A DNA stretch of 41,506 nucleotides from positions 1 through 41,506 of the forward strand of contig DAIDIW010000009.1 of NCBI GenBank assembly GCA_027451665.1, written 5' to 3'. The first letter of the stretch is position 1. Each line of letters opens with the position of its first letter. The translations under genes were made by a program, and so were the position numbers. Source of the stretch: Candidatus Kaiserbacteria bacterium. Lineage in GTDB: Bacteria > Patescibacteriota > Minisyncoccia > Phycocordibacterales > Phycocordibacteraceae. Below the pieces are notes generated by a model. The model saw only the letters and a list, made by a program, of their open reading frames with translations, searched no databases and was not told where the DNA came from. Shown piece by piece: positions 14,850 to 22,656 of this stretch.

Positions 14850-16724
14850 TCAGCGTTCGAGATACCTGCTTGCTGCTCCACCGAGCATCCCGCCGATTGA
14901 TCCTCCTCCACTCGACCTTCCGGAATGTCCGCCGGAGTCCGAGTCGTATGAACGCTCGGAACTGCCTCCAAAGAGCTGGTCGACCGCGTTGCCCCTTCCC
15001 GCAGTGCCGCTTGACCGAGTGGCATCACTCGGGTCGTTATCGCTTCTGCGGCCCATGCTCTCAAACGAATCGAGGGTCGAGTAGCGACGCTGGCGCGGTT
15101 CCGGATCGGGTTCAGGCTCGACGTGCTCCTCCCGTTCATCTTGCCACCATGGACGGCGCGGTGAATCATCGCAAAGCTTGGGAGCTGAGTAGTTGAAGGG
15201 GAGGAGTCCGCCTGCGGGCACATACGCTGGGCGGCCGCTGTCGATGAACATGCTCCCATTCTTCTTCACCCAATTCAGCCAGCCACGGAACGAGTTTCCT
15301 TCCTGGTGATTCTCGAGAATAGCGGTCACGAGCATGGTGAGCGCGTCGACGAGGTCGTCATGGCGTTCCTTCCCGAAGCCGATCAGTTCGGTGATGAGCT
15401 CTCGGGAGCGGTTGGGGAACTGGATGGTCCCGTCCTTGATGAACTTCGTGATGAGTGCGAGACGCGTGCGCTTGTCGTGCATCGTTTTAATCGACTCAAC
15501 TTGCGTGTATCCGTCCTGGAACATGACTTGATAGAAGGCCTCTTGGAATCCGTTCGTCTCGATGAACATCTTGGTTTTCTCTTTCTCGCCGTGCATATCG
15601 AGTACGCCCTTCATTCTCTCGATCGCTTGCGGGAAATTGAAGTGCTGGTTGATGGGGTCGGGCAGGATGTATATCTTGAGCTGTCCATCCTTCTCGTACA
15701 CTTGCGCCGAGACGATGGCGGTACAGTCGGCCGCCTCGTTCTGAGAAATGGCGAGGTCGACCGCAGACCAGGTATAGAGATAGTCGTCGTCTTTGGGCGG
15801 CAGATCGTTCAGATTGTACTGATGGATCCACGAGAGCGGTACGAGCTTGTCGTCGCTCGATATGAGCGTCAGCAGATATTCACGCGCCCATGTCGCGTCG
15901 TCGCCAACCTTGCGGCGCTTCGCTTCGAGCGACGCCGCGTCCGGATACATGCCGGGCCAGAGGCAGGTACCGTACTCGTCAACGAGGGGATATCGTCGTG
16001 CGACACCGTCCCGCTCTTTCGCCTCTATTTGCGTCATGAGCCGCGCGACAAGCGAGAACTCATGCAGGAAGTTTCCCAGCACAAAAATGCGAGTATGTTT
16101 GCTGCCGAGCGGAATGATCTCCGAAACGAACCAGTTGAATATCCGCTCGCGTGATTCCTGTGTTTTCGTGGACGAGAGATCCTCGATGTCATCGCAGACA
16201 ATAAGATCGGGACGATAGTGCTTGTAGAGGAGGCCGCGCACTGCCGTCTCGGTCGAGACGGCGATGATGCGGGCGTCCAATTTCTTGGATGTCATAGCGT
16301 ATGCGCCCCATTCGTCGCTCTCTTCTTCTATCTCGCCAAAGTCGTTCCGCAAAAGTGGATTGCTCTCAAGATGGCGTTTGATGTTCGCAAGATGCGCTCG
16401 CGCCTGCGGGCGCGTCTGGCTCACAATCACGATGAAGTGCGCCTGTCCGGAGAGCATGGCCCACAAGGGAAATGAGATGGTGCAGATGCTCGTCTTGCCC
16501 GATTCGCGGAATCCGGCGATGATGCACAGCTCGACACTCTTGTCCTCCGTGAGCTTGAATATCTCGCGCTGGAATGGGGCCATCGGCACCGCTAATTCAA
16601 GCGGACGCGGCAGATATATAGCATTGAACAGGGGATGGCTCCACTGAGCCACCTTACGGCGGAGCGTCCGATTGTACCGAATCGCATTCACGAAGAAACC
16701 CAGCTTATCAGTGTTAATTTTCAT
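14850..16724 (-). CDS. terL: Phage terminase large subunit
   Basis: A 624-residue DNA-packaging motor. The ATPase part has Walker A GFRESGKTS (71-79) and Walker B DLIVCDDIED (near 180). The RNase H-like nuclease part has WSAVDLAIS with its first catalytic Asp, and ERHDDLVDALT near its end. After this, about 145 residues form an unusual tail: acidic, then Pro/Arg-rich, then Ser/Gly-rich (GGSSERSYDSDSGG and similar). Such tails are not part of the motor. Its start overlaps the small-subunit gene by 11 bases, as expected for TerS-TerL pairs. No portal or capsid gene follows: the module ends here. Confidence 0.92.
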   Translation of the reverse strand: MKINTDKLGFFVNAIRYNRTLRRKVAQWSHPLFNAIYLPRPLELAVPMAPFQREIFKLTEDKSVELCIIAGFRESGKTSICTISFPLWAMLSGQAHFIVIVSQTRPQARAHLANIKRHLESNPLLRNDFGEIEEESDEWGAYAMTSKKLDARIIAVSTETAVRGLLYKHYRPDLIVCDDIEDLSSTKTQESRERIFNWFVSEIIPLGSKHTRIFVLGNFLHEFSLVARLMTQIEAKERDGVARRYPLVDEYGTCLWPGMYPDAASLEAKRRKVGDDATWAREYLLTLISSDDKLVPLSWIHQYNLNDLPPKDDDYLYTWSAVDLAISQNEAADCTAIVSAQVYEKDGQLKIYILPDPINQHFNFPQAIERMKGVLDMHGEKEKTKMFIETNGFQEAFYQVMFQDGYTQVESIKTMHDKRTRLALITKFIKDGTIQFPNRSRELITELIGFGKERHDDLVDALTMLVTAILENHQEGNSFRGWLNWVKKNGSMFIDSGRPAYVPAGGLLPFNYSAPKLCDDSPRRPWWQDEREEHVEPEPDPEPRQRRYSTLDSFESMGRRSDNDPSDATRSSGTAGRGNAVDQLFGGSSERSYDSDSGGHSGRSSGGGSIGGMLGGAASRYLER

Positions 16725-17133
16725 GGTTGGGTTCGTTAGGATCGATTAATTCCTCATGGGAGAACCCCATGAGCTTCAGAGCTTCGTGGAGCATCTCCGT
16801 TTCTTCATCGCTCAGCGCTTCGCGTACGTGTTTCAACTGTCCCGAGATCTCCAGTTTTGGTTTGTAGTCCTGGTGATGATGCTTGAGCCACGTGATAATC
16901 GCGGTGATATTGCCTTCTTTGATCGATACGATGAGTTGGCTTTCGGCGACGTCTGACACGAGCTGCTTTCCGGCTTCGAGCGCATCGTCGGCAAGCCGCG
17001 CAAATTCCGGATCCTCCCGCCGCCAGAAGTAATAGGTGGAGCGGCCGACTCCCGTCTTCTGGCATGCGCTCTCAATGATAGGCGCTTTCTGCAGTTGCTC
17101 GAGGAGCAAAATCTTGTTCGGTTCCATGGTCAT
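16714..17133 (-). CDS. terS: Phage terminase small subunit (HTH type)
   Basis: A 139-residue protein. The N-terminus has a helix-turn-helix of the kind 'IIESACQKTGVGRSTYYFWRREDPEFA', the phBC6A51-type recognition domain of TerS proteins, followed by a helical oligomerisation region and an acidic C-terminus. It should recognise the phage packaging site and load TerL. It overlaps TerL downstream and the methyltransferase upstream by a few bases each, so it is translationally coupled. Length and position both fit. Confidence 0.82.
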   Translation of the reverse strand: MTMEPNKILLLEQLQKAPIIESACQKTGVGRSTYYFWRREDPEFARLADDALEAGKQLVSDVAESQLIVSIKEGNITAIITWLKHHHQDYKPKLEISGQLKHVREALSDEETEMLHEALKLMGFSHEELIDPNEPNHEN

Positions 17134-17888
17134 ATACGTATCGCTTTAATGCCTGTCAATCGCTCGAAGTCTTGAATCGTCGCTGCCACATACTCGGGAT
17201 CGATTTCGATGCCTATGCACACGCGCTTAGTCTGGTGGCATGCATGGAGGCAGGTGCCCGATCCGAGGAAGCCGTCGTATACCACATCACCCATGCGCGT
17301 CGCGTTCAGCACAAGGTGGCGGATAAGGGCGACGGGTTTCGTCGTCGGATGCCGCGGGCTTCGACTCGGCCTCGGATATACGATGACACTCTTATCTTTT
17401 GCTTTCACGAATTCATGCGTCCCGAACCATCCGTATGCGATGAGTTCGTGTTGAGGCGCATAGTCGAGACGGCCGATGACGGCACTCGTTTTCACCCAGA
17501 TGAGGAGTTGGCCGAATTTGAGACCGGCCGCGAGCATGCCCTCATGCAAGGCAAAGATCATCTTATCGGCGTTGAAAATATGGAACGTGTTCTTGCGAGC
17601 GAGGTGGGGTGTGACCGCATCCAACCATTCGCGCGTGAAGGTCGCATACTCTGCATCGCTTTGCAGATGGTCGCCCACAATCGGTTTGTTCTTAAGAAGC
17701 GTCTTGAATCCCTGCTTGCTTTCTGTGACTGCGACGCCAAATGGCGGATCAACAATCACCGCTTTGATCGTGCGGTCGCCGACTACACGCGTGACGAACT
17801 CTTTGTCGCGGCTGTCGCCACACGCGAGCACATGCTCCCCGAGACGGAAACAGTCGCCCGGCCTAATTGAGTTTGGTAACCTTTTCAT
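17130..17888 (-). CDS. Phage-type DNA methyltransferase (beta class)
   Basis: A 252-residue SAM-dependent methyltransferase. Motif IV comes first, DPPF (47-50), and motif I late, D205-G-F-L-G-S-G-T (205-212): the beta-class order. It would methylate an exocyclic amino group (N4-cytosine or N6-adenine). HPTTKPVALI, before motif I, is the family's conserved lead-in. Solitary methyltransferases of phages protect their DNA from host restriction. It overlaps the ParB-methyltransferase gene upstream by 26 bases and the TerS gene by 4 bases. Confidence 0.88.
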   Translation of the reverse strand: MKRLPNSIRPGDCFRLGEHVLACGDSRDKEFVTRVVGDRTIKAVIVDPPFGVAVTESKQGFKTLLKNKPIVGDHLQSDAEYATFTREWLDAVTPHLARKNTFHIFNADKMIFALHEGMLAAGLKFGQLLIWVKTSAVIGRLDYAPQHELIAYGWFGTHEFVKAKDKSVIVYPRPSRSPRHPTTKPVALIRHLVLNATRMGDVVYDGFLGSGTCLHACHQTKRVCIGIEIDPEYVAATIQDFERLTGIKAIRI

Positions 17889-19143
17889 GGGAGATATTCT
17901 TAAACCGATTAATGACCAACTGACAAAATACCGGTTCGATGTCTGCGCAATACGCCGTGCGTTTCAGTTGCTCGCACGCGGACAACAAACTTCCAGAGCC
18001 ACAGGTCAAATCGAGCACAGCGTCGCCGGGTCGCGTACAACGACGCAGAGCTTTCTCATGCAAGGTTGGCGGTTTCTGCGTCGGATGCGCATACTCATTG
18101 CCGGGCAGACGCTTCGCGATCCACACATTGAACATGTCCAGCACTTCGTCGGTGAGCCGGTTGCCGGTCGACACTTCTTTGTTTATAATTTCATTCAGAT
18201 TGCGCACTTTGTCAGAAAGGAATGGGCGACCCACCGTGCCGTACACGACGAATTCCGTGACCTTGTTGAAGGCAATCTGAGGGGTGGGTGAGCTGTTGTC
18301 TTTTAGCCAAATGCACAGGCGCTTGGAATCAACGCCAAGCTCTCGATATATCTCCTGAAAGAGAAATACCCAGCGCTCATCGCACCAGAAGAAGGCATGT
18401 ACATCGGGCTTCGCGACCGACAGCGCATTCTGCATGACGGTTTTCACGAACGTGCGGTATTCGGCCTCCGTCTTGTTATCGTTGGTATGCCCACCGTATC
18501 GCGCTTTGCCGCCAACGCCTTTTTCGTATGACAAGCCAATGTTATAAGGCAAATCGTCATTGATCATGTCGGCACGAACCTCGCCCATGAGCGTCTTCGC
18601 AGTATTCGGGTCAAGCGCATCGGCGCAAATCAGGTGATGCTTGCCGAGCATGAACCGATCGCCCGGTTTAATATCGGTCGTCTTTGCGGCTTCCAATTCC
18701 TTCTCCTCGTCAAAACGATCGTCTTCGACATCGAGATTGTCGTCGAAGACCATACTGAGATCGCTTGAGTCGAATCCCACATCGAGTAACAAGTCGATCT
18801 GGAAAGACTGGAGAAGCTCGTAGTCCCACGCACCGCCGTTGGCATTCATGCGCAAGAGAAGCTCGCGCTCCTTTTTCTCTGACGCTATGCTGACGAAAAC
18901 AACAGGTACGATCGTGAGACCGAGCTCCTTCGCAATCGTCCAGCGGAAGTGACCGGAGAGTATGCGGTTCTTCCGTTTCGGATAGGCGTTCACCAACAAT
19001 GGCTCCGTGAGACCGAAACGTTTGATGCTCTCGCGCAGATCTTGCCGCGCTTTGTCGCTCCAGAGACGCGGATTCACCGGCGAAGGGTGGAGCGAATCTA
19101 TCGGAACATATGTGATTTTTATTTTTGTATCGTGTGTGTTCAT
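17863..19143 (-). CDS. ParB/sulfiredoxin-like domain fused to DNA methyltransferase
   Basis: A 426-residue two-domain protein common in phages. Residues 1-110 are a ParB N-terminal-like domain with the signature 'ILSGHFRWTIAKELG' (61-75). Residues about 150-426 are a DNA methyltransferase: motif IV reads D197-L-P-Y200 instead of DPPY, and motif I is DLTCGSGS (near 377-384). DLPY is an unusual form, so the enzyme may be active or not. In this family the ParB part probably guides or regulates the methyltransferase. It begins the tight terminase operon, and terminator 19166-19192 separates it from the upstream gene. Confidence 0.85.
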   Translation of the reverse strand: MNTHDTKIKITYVPIDSLHPSPVNPRLWSDKARQDLRESIKRFGLTEPLLVNAYPKRKNRILSGHFRWTIAKELGLTIVPVVFVSIASEKKERELLLRMNANGGAWDYELLQSFQIDLLLDVGFDSSDLSMVFDDNLDVEDDRFDEEKELEAAKTTDIKPGDRFMLGKHHLICADALDPNTAKTLMGEVRADMINDDLPYNIGLSYEKGVGGKARYGGHTNDNKTEAEYRTFVKTVMQNALSVAKPDVHAFFWCDERWVFLFQEIYRELGVDSKRLCIWLKDNSSPTPQIAFNKVTEFVVYGTVGRPFLSDKVRNLNEIINKEVSTGNRLTDEVLDMFNVWIAKRLPGNEYAHPTQKPPTLHEKALRRCTRPGDAVLDLTCGSGSLLSACEQLKRTAYCADIEPVFCQLVINRFKNISHEKVTKLN

Positions 19144-19165
19144 AAAAGTGAAATTTAGATGCCAA

Positions 19166-19192
19166 GAAAAAATCCTGGCCTATAGCCAGGAT
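19166..19192 (-). terminator. Intrinsic terminator of the upstream phage-region gene
   Basis: Read on the minus strand, an 8-bp stem (19192-19185 with 19179-19172) with a 5-base loop is followed directly by TTTTTT. It lies between the unknown gene 19256-20023 and the ParB-methyltransferase gene, so the latter needs its own promoter or read-through. Confidence 0.75.
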
Positions 19193-19255
19193 ATAAGGTG
19201 GCGACAAAATGACTATGTATTTGCTGGTTATTTCAGGACATCTTCCGTATCACAC

Positions 19256-20023
19256 TTATTGTCCACGCTTCTTTTCACGAGCAATCGTCTTGCTTATGCT
19301 GCTCACCTTGAGCGGCTTCTCCGGGAACTTTTCGCCGACGGTCTTTGCAAGTCTCTTGTTTGAGCCGCTGCTATTTTCTTTGAGAAGCTGATTACGCTCG
19401 CGCACAGTTTGGTTGCGTTTTCGGTATTTGCCGATCTTCACATCACTCTTTTTGTACTGCGTGAGTATCCGTGCCATCTCAGGGTTAAAAGTCTTACGTA
19501 TGAAATCGAGAATGTCGCGTTCGCTCGCGTATGGGCTTATATGTATCAAGAGAGGATACGCTTGCCGGTGAGTCTGATCGATCTTGTGCCCAAGCAGATC
19601 CGTACCGGTAACAGCATCGCTCATGAAGCAAAGATTGCGCGCGTGTGGCTCGGCAGAAAAGAGAACATGATCATAGAAAAGATAGTCCTCCATGAGGCTC
19701 GTCCAGTCGCGGGGAAGGAGGGAGTATTCGACACAAAGAGAATTGAGATCTTGCTGGACGCGAGATCTGGCGGGCAGCCGATCTCTGTCCTTCTGCGCCT
19801 TCCACTCGAAGGGTGGGTGTGTCCATTCTCCTTTGTCAGGATGCGAATATCCATCTTTGGGGATACCATGTGCCACGCGAATTTTCTTGATCTTTTTGTT
19901 GAATTCACCACTCTCCGTTATTGCGAGAAAATACCACCAGAGTTTCGCGAACCCGCTGGTTTTATAGAACGCAGGGGTGTTGCGTTCTTTGTCGAATTCT
20001 CGTACATGTCTAGAATATCCCAT
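19256..20023 (-). CDS. Protein of unknown function at the head of the phage module
   Basis: A 255-residue protein from ATG 20023 (a GTG 36 bases upstream is also possible). No membrane helices. The N-terminal half is aromatic and charged (AKLWWYFLAITESG); the middle has HARNLCFMSDAV; the C-terminal 70 residues are very basic, with KYRKRNQTVRERNQLLKEN, and could bind nucleic acid. I recognise no family. It lies on the same strand as the terminase operon but is cut off from it by a terminator, so membership of the phage module is uncertain. Confidence 0.6.
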   Translation of the reverse strand: MGYSRHVREFDKERNTPAFYKTSGFAKLWWYFLAITESGEFNKKIKKIRVAHGIPKDGYSHPDKGEWTHPPFEWKAQKDRDRLPARSRVQQDLNSLCVEYSLLPRDWTSLMEDYLFYDHVLFSAEPHARNLCFMSDAVTGTDLLGHKIDQTHRQAYPLLIHISPYASERDILDFIRKTFNPEMARILTQYKKSDVKIGKYRKRNQTVRERNQLLKENSSGSNKRLAKTVGEKFPEKPLKVSSISKTIAREKKRGQ

Positions 20024-20059
20024 GCTCAAATGGTCGTGCTGAATCCTTTCTCTTGGCAC

Positions 20060-20352
20060 CTTTTCTCAAGGACATGGACCATACCCTCAGTATATTGCAC
20101 AGTGGCATTAGACGCTTGGGAGTGTCTAACGTGTCTAGTGTCTAGTTTCAGACCCCTGACTAGGATGCCTCGCTCTGCGATATCGAAAATCGCCAAGGAA
20201 CCCTTATAGTGCCTTGTCCCACAAAGTTCACGACTAGGGTGGGGCACTGAGCACGAAAGCAATCCAGACACTCTTGCGATTTTGAATCTCGCGCACGCAC
20301 GCGCGTATCTCGCGTACGATGTACATGCCGCTCGGCCGCTTATGGACACAAG
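20060..20352. other. Intergenic region with short repeats
   Basis: No gene seen. It has three copies of GTGTCTA at 20122-20128, 20131-20137 and 20138-20144, and an inverted repeat TTAGAC...GTCTAA at about 20108-20129. A bulged stem of about 10 pairs lies around 20210-20250 (AGTGC..CCCAC with GTGGGGCACT). This could hold operators or decayed phage DNA. It marks the change from accessory to core genes. Confidence 0.35.
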
Positions 20353-20790
20353 TCAGAAATTACAGGTCGGGGGGCTGCCCCACCATCCGGGGTTTACGTT
20401 GATGCCGGTTCGGCAGTAACCGTTATTCGCGGCAGTGTATACGTAGAGTCCGTAGCCGTAGGTCCCGTCCCAGGCATACTGATCCCCGTCGGTGGAGAGC
20501 TGACTCGGCATGCTCGGAAGATCGCCGTCTGCCGTGAGGCATGAGCCGAGGGCGGTCATGGAGAGACCAACGTCAGGACTGCCGGCACAGGCCTGCGGGT
20601 AATGGTTATTAGTGTTGTAGTACAGCTCCATCGCCGTCTCGATTGATTTTATGTCGGAGATGCGCGCCGCATCCTCACCTTTCGTTCGCGCGGTGTTGAG
20701 GCTCGCAAGGACGATAGACGAGAGCAAACCGATGATCGCAATCACGACGAGGAGCTCGATCAGGGTGAAGCCGCGTGATAGACTAGGCAT
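20353..20790 (-). CDS. Type IV pilin (prepilin-type N-terminal cleavage)
   Basis: A 145-residue pilin from ATG 20790. The prepilin site is MPSLSRG|FTLIELLVVIAIIG: a short basic leader, Gly at -1, Phe at +1, Glu at +5, then a hydrophobic helix. After this comes the alpha-1 continuation with 'ARTKGEDAARISDIKSIETAMELYY', typical of Parcubacterial pilins, and a C-terminal globular part with four Cys that may form disulfides. It is exported through the inner membrane and processed by PilD. I chose 20790 because it gives the normal leader length; an upstream frame to 20823 is unlikely. Confidence 0.9.
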   Translation of the reverse strand: MPSLSRGFTLIELLVVIAIIGLLSSIVLASLNTARTKGEDAARISDIKSIETAMELYYNTNNHYPQACAGSPDVGLSMTALGSCLTADGDLPSMPSQLSTDGDQYAWDGTYGYGLYVYTAANNGYCRTGINVNPGWWGSPPTCNF

Positions 20791-20797
20791 GGGATGG

Positions 20798-21061
20798 TTA
20801 TTGACCGCTTGTCGGCGTGCCAAGGATGTTCTGTCCAGCTCGGTAAGGGTTCACTGGCTTTCCGGCTCCGCCGCTTCCAAATATAAAAACAATGATGATA
20901 GCAGCGACGGTCAGCCCGAACATGACGAGAAGGACTTTCTGTGCGCTCGAAGAATCTCTTGCGAGGCCAGTTCGTATCACGATATCCGTGAGCCACGACG
21001 AGCCGCGCTCGGGGTCCGGGGACGCGTATGACTGCTCCTCTTGAAACTCAATGTCCGCCAT
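20798..21061 (-). CDS. Small single-pass membrane protein next to the pilin gene
   Basis: An 87-residue protein: acidic cytoplasmic N-terminus, one membrane helix (about residues 44-63), and a short Gly/Pro tail ending in ILGTPTSGQ. It begins directly at a leaderless promoter (TATACT box 21069-21074, 7 bases before ATG). It lies upstream of the pilin on the same strand, 7 bases away, so the two are co-transcribed. The small membrane protein at 26842 ends similarly (GILGLPTSADL), so the two may be related in form. Function unknown. Confidence 0.7.
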   Translation of the reverse strand: MADIEFQEEQSYASPDPERGSSWLTDIVIRTGLARDSSSAQKVLLVMFGLTVAAIIIVFIFGSGGAGKPVNPYRAGQNILGTPTSGQ

Positions 21062-21068
21062 ACGGATA

Positions 21069-21074
21069 AGTATA
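21069..21074 (-). promoter_or_regulatory. -10 box of a leaderless transcript
   Basis: TATACT on the minus strand, 7 bases before the ATG at 21061, so transcription would begin at or within a base of the start codon. No ribosome-binding site exists. Confidence 0.6.
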
Positions 21075-21135
21075 CACCGTGCTCGCAGGGCGCCGCATTG
21101 AATGAGCCTGCTTCACCGGTGCGTAGTAATGGCAT

Positions 21136-21489
21136 ATGGCGAATCCGCGCAAGATAGTGGTGACGGGCGCTGCGGTGGCGGTGCTTGCAACCGGTGGGGC
21201 GCTCCCGGTTCAGGCAGCAACCCAGGCTCTCGGCGCAACCGATTCCATCGGAAGCGTCTTCTCGGGAACCGTCGAGATCGCGTCTACGGACGGTCTGCTC
21301 GTCGAGCGCAAACAGCGCAAGGGAACGCCGGTTCTCATCATGGTCGACACGGATCGGGATACGGTTGTTTCGAAGGGGGGTCAACAGCAATCGGTTGAAG
21401 ATCTTGCCCGCGGGAAGGATGTCATCGTCTCAGGAACGAAGAATACAGACGGAAGCATACTCGCCTCGAAGATCATCATCCGCGGTTAG
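21136..21489 (+). CDS. Exported DUF5666-like protein
   Basis: A 117-residue protein with a clear signal peptide: basic start, hydrophobic stretch (VVTGAAVAVLATGGAL) and AQA-like end (PVQAAT). The mature part is a small beta domain: 'IGSVFSGTVEIASTDGLLV', 'TPVLIMVDTDRDTVV', 'LARGKDVIVSGTKN-DGSILASKIIIRG'. This is the OB-fold-like pattern seen in DUF5666 proteins. Function unknown, probably cell-surface. It has a TAGTAAT-like -10 box about 5 bases before the ATG. Confidence 0.65.
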   Translation: MANPRKIVVTGAAVAVLATGGALPVQAATQALGATDSIGSVFSGTVEIASTDGLLVERKQRKGTPVLIMVDTDRDTVVSKGGQQQSVEDLARGKDVIVSGTKNTDGSILASKIIIRG

Positions 21490-21540
21490 CCGCCTGTGGA
21501 TAACTACGCGTGCTATACTACACGCATAAACCAATCGCAT

Positions 21541-21777
21541 ATGGATAAGAACGTCACCATTTACAGCACGCCCACCTGTCACTTTTGCCAGATGACGAAG
21601 GATTTCCTCGCGGAGAAGGGTATCGGCTATACGGACTACGACGTCGCGCACGATGTCGAGAAGCGCCAGGAAATGGTCCAGAAATCCGGACAGATGGGGG
21701 TGCCAGTTATTTTCGTTGGAAAGGAGATGATCATCGGTTTCGACAAGGAACGGTTGGAGCACGCTCTCGGGGCATAG
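21541..21777 (+). CDS. Glutaredoxin-like protein (NrdH type)
   Basis: A 78-residue thioredoxin-fold protein with active site C13-H-F-C16 at the N-terminal end of the first helix and the cis-Pro GVPVIFVG later. Length and form fit the short glutaredoxin/NrdH group, which reduce ribonucleotide reductase or other partners in the cytoplasm. A TATACT -10 box lies 20 bases upstream of the ATG. A strong terminator follows. Confidence 0.88.
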   Translation: MDKNVTIYSTPTCHFCQMTKDFLAEKGIGYTDYDVAHDVEKRQEMVQKSGQMGVPVIFVGKEMIIGFDKERLEHALGA

Positions 21778-21787
21778 CTCTACCTGG

Positions 21788-21829
21788 AGCGAACGCGCGG
21801 CCGGCTCTGCCGGCGCGCGTTCGCTTTAT
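21788..21829 (+). terminator. Intrinsic terminator after glutaredoxin
   Basis: A 17-bp GC-rich stem with one bulge (21788-21805 with 21809-21825), loop TCT, then TTAT. It isolates the glutaredoxin gene from tRNA-Arg 20 bases on. Confidence 0.75.
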
Positions 21830-21845
21830 GCTACTCTGCCTCTGC

Positions 21846-21920
21846 GCCCTCATAGTTCAATGGATAGAACGGCTCACTCCTAACGAGCAGATCTAGGTTC
21901 GACTCCTGGTGGGGGCACCA
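21846..21920 (+). tRNA. tRNA-Arg (anticodon CCT), CCA encoded
   Basis: A full cloverleaf can be drawn: acceptor GCCCTCA with TGGGGGC, D arm with AGTTCAATGGATAGAAC, anticodon loop holding CCT, and T arm with GGTTCGACTCC. The 3' CCA is encoded (21918-21920). It reads AGG codons. Confidence 0.92.
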
Positions 21921-22099
21921 ACTAGTGCTAGTTCGAGTGACCGAGACAACCTAAGCCTCTACTTCTAGCTCAACCCTAGAACATCTCCAAATTTCGAGAT
22001 GTCCATGATATCGGTCACTTTGCTCTACGGATATACACCGACGCGGATCTAGTGCAATCGGGCTGCTATACTTTTCGCATATCCCTAACGCGCATCCGC

Positions 22100-22561
22100 A
22101 TGTTTACCGATCTCGCGAACTCGATTAGCCGATTCTTCTATCGCCAATCCGCCGGCATGTTCTTCCTTCGGCTCGTGACAGGCGTGATATTCATAGTGCA
22201 CGGTTCAAGTAAGCTCGGTGCCATCAACCACGTCGCTGGTTTTTTTATGACGCTTGGGCTCTCCGCTTGGGTTGCCTGGTTCATTGCGCTCCTTGAGGTC
22301 ATCGGCGGTGCTGCTCTCATCTTAGGCGTCGCGACCCGACTGTTCGGCGCCCTTTTCACGATTGAGATGGTCGTTGCCATCTTCCTAACGGGTATCGGGC
22401 GCGGATGGAGTGCCCATGAGTTCGAACTGCTTTTGGCGGCGGCATCGCTCGCGATTGCGCTTGCCGGAAGCGGTAGCTGGTCGCTCTATAAGATGGAGTG
22501 CGATGCCTGCGGCGGCTTCCTCTGCGACGGTGACCGCTGCGTGATGGTTGAAGAGGCGTAG
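22100..22561 (+). CDS. DoxX-family membrane protein with Cys-rich C-terminus
   Basis: A 153-residue protein from ATG 22100, with four membrane helices. It has the DoxX signs: 'FFLRLVTGVIFIVHGSSKL' near the N-terminus, GLSAWVAWFIALLEVIGGAALILG and the third-helix 'FTIEMVVAIFL'. The C-terminal 25 residues are unusual, with four Cys in ECDACGGFLCDGDRC, which could bind metal or form disulfides. DoxX proteins take part in oxidative stress or quinone-linked redox. The upstream region has a TATACT -10 box about 30 bases before the ATG. Confidence 0.8.
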   Translation: MFTDLANSISRFFYRQSAGMFFLRLVTGVIFIVHGSSKLGAINHVAGFFMTLGLSAWVAWFIALLEVIGGAALILGVATRLFGALFTIEMVVAIFLTGIGRGWSAHEFELLLAAASLAIALAGSGSWSLYKMECDACGGFLCDGDRCVMVEEA

Positions 22562-22628
22562 CACTCTCTTCACACGCTACGGCCACGTTAGCGCCCTCGT
22601 CGTTGCCGTTCCCGCGCATCGCATGATA

Positions 22629-22647
22629 TAGTTAGGGAACCTAACTA
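22629..22647. promoter_or_regulatory. Palindromic operator, probably for the MarR regulator
   Basis: TAGTTAGG-GAA-CCTAACTA is a perfect 8-bp inverted repeat with a 3-base centre, the size and form MarR dimers bind. It overlaps a likely -10 box (TATAGT) with TTGCCG at 18-base spacing upstream. It lies 10 bases before the first gene of the operon whose last gene encodes a MarR protein. Confidence 0.75.
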
Positions 22648-22656
22648 ACCACGTGC

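Noticed and set aside
15306-16154. 282-codon open frame on the plus strand
   Set aside because: Antisense of terL.
21981-22002. Terminator or small RNA after tRNA-Arg
   Set aside because: A 7-bp stem (ACATCTC/GAGATGT) is present but is weak and lacks a T-run.
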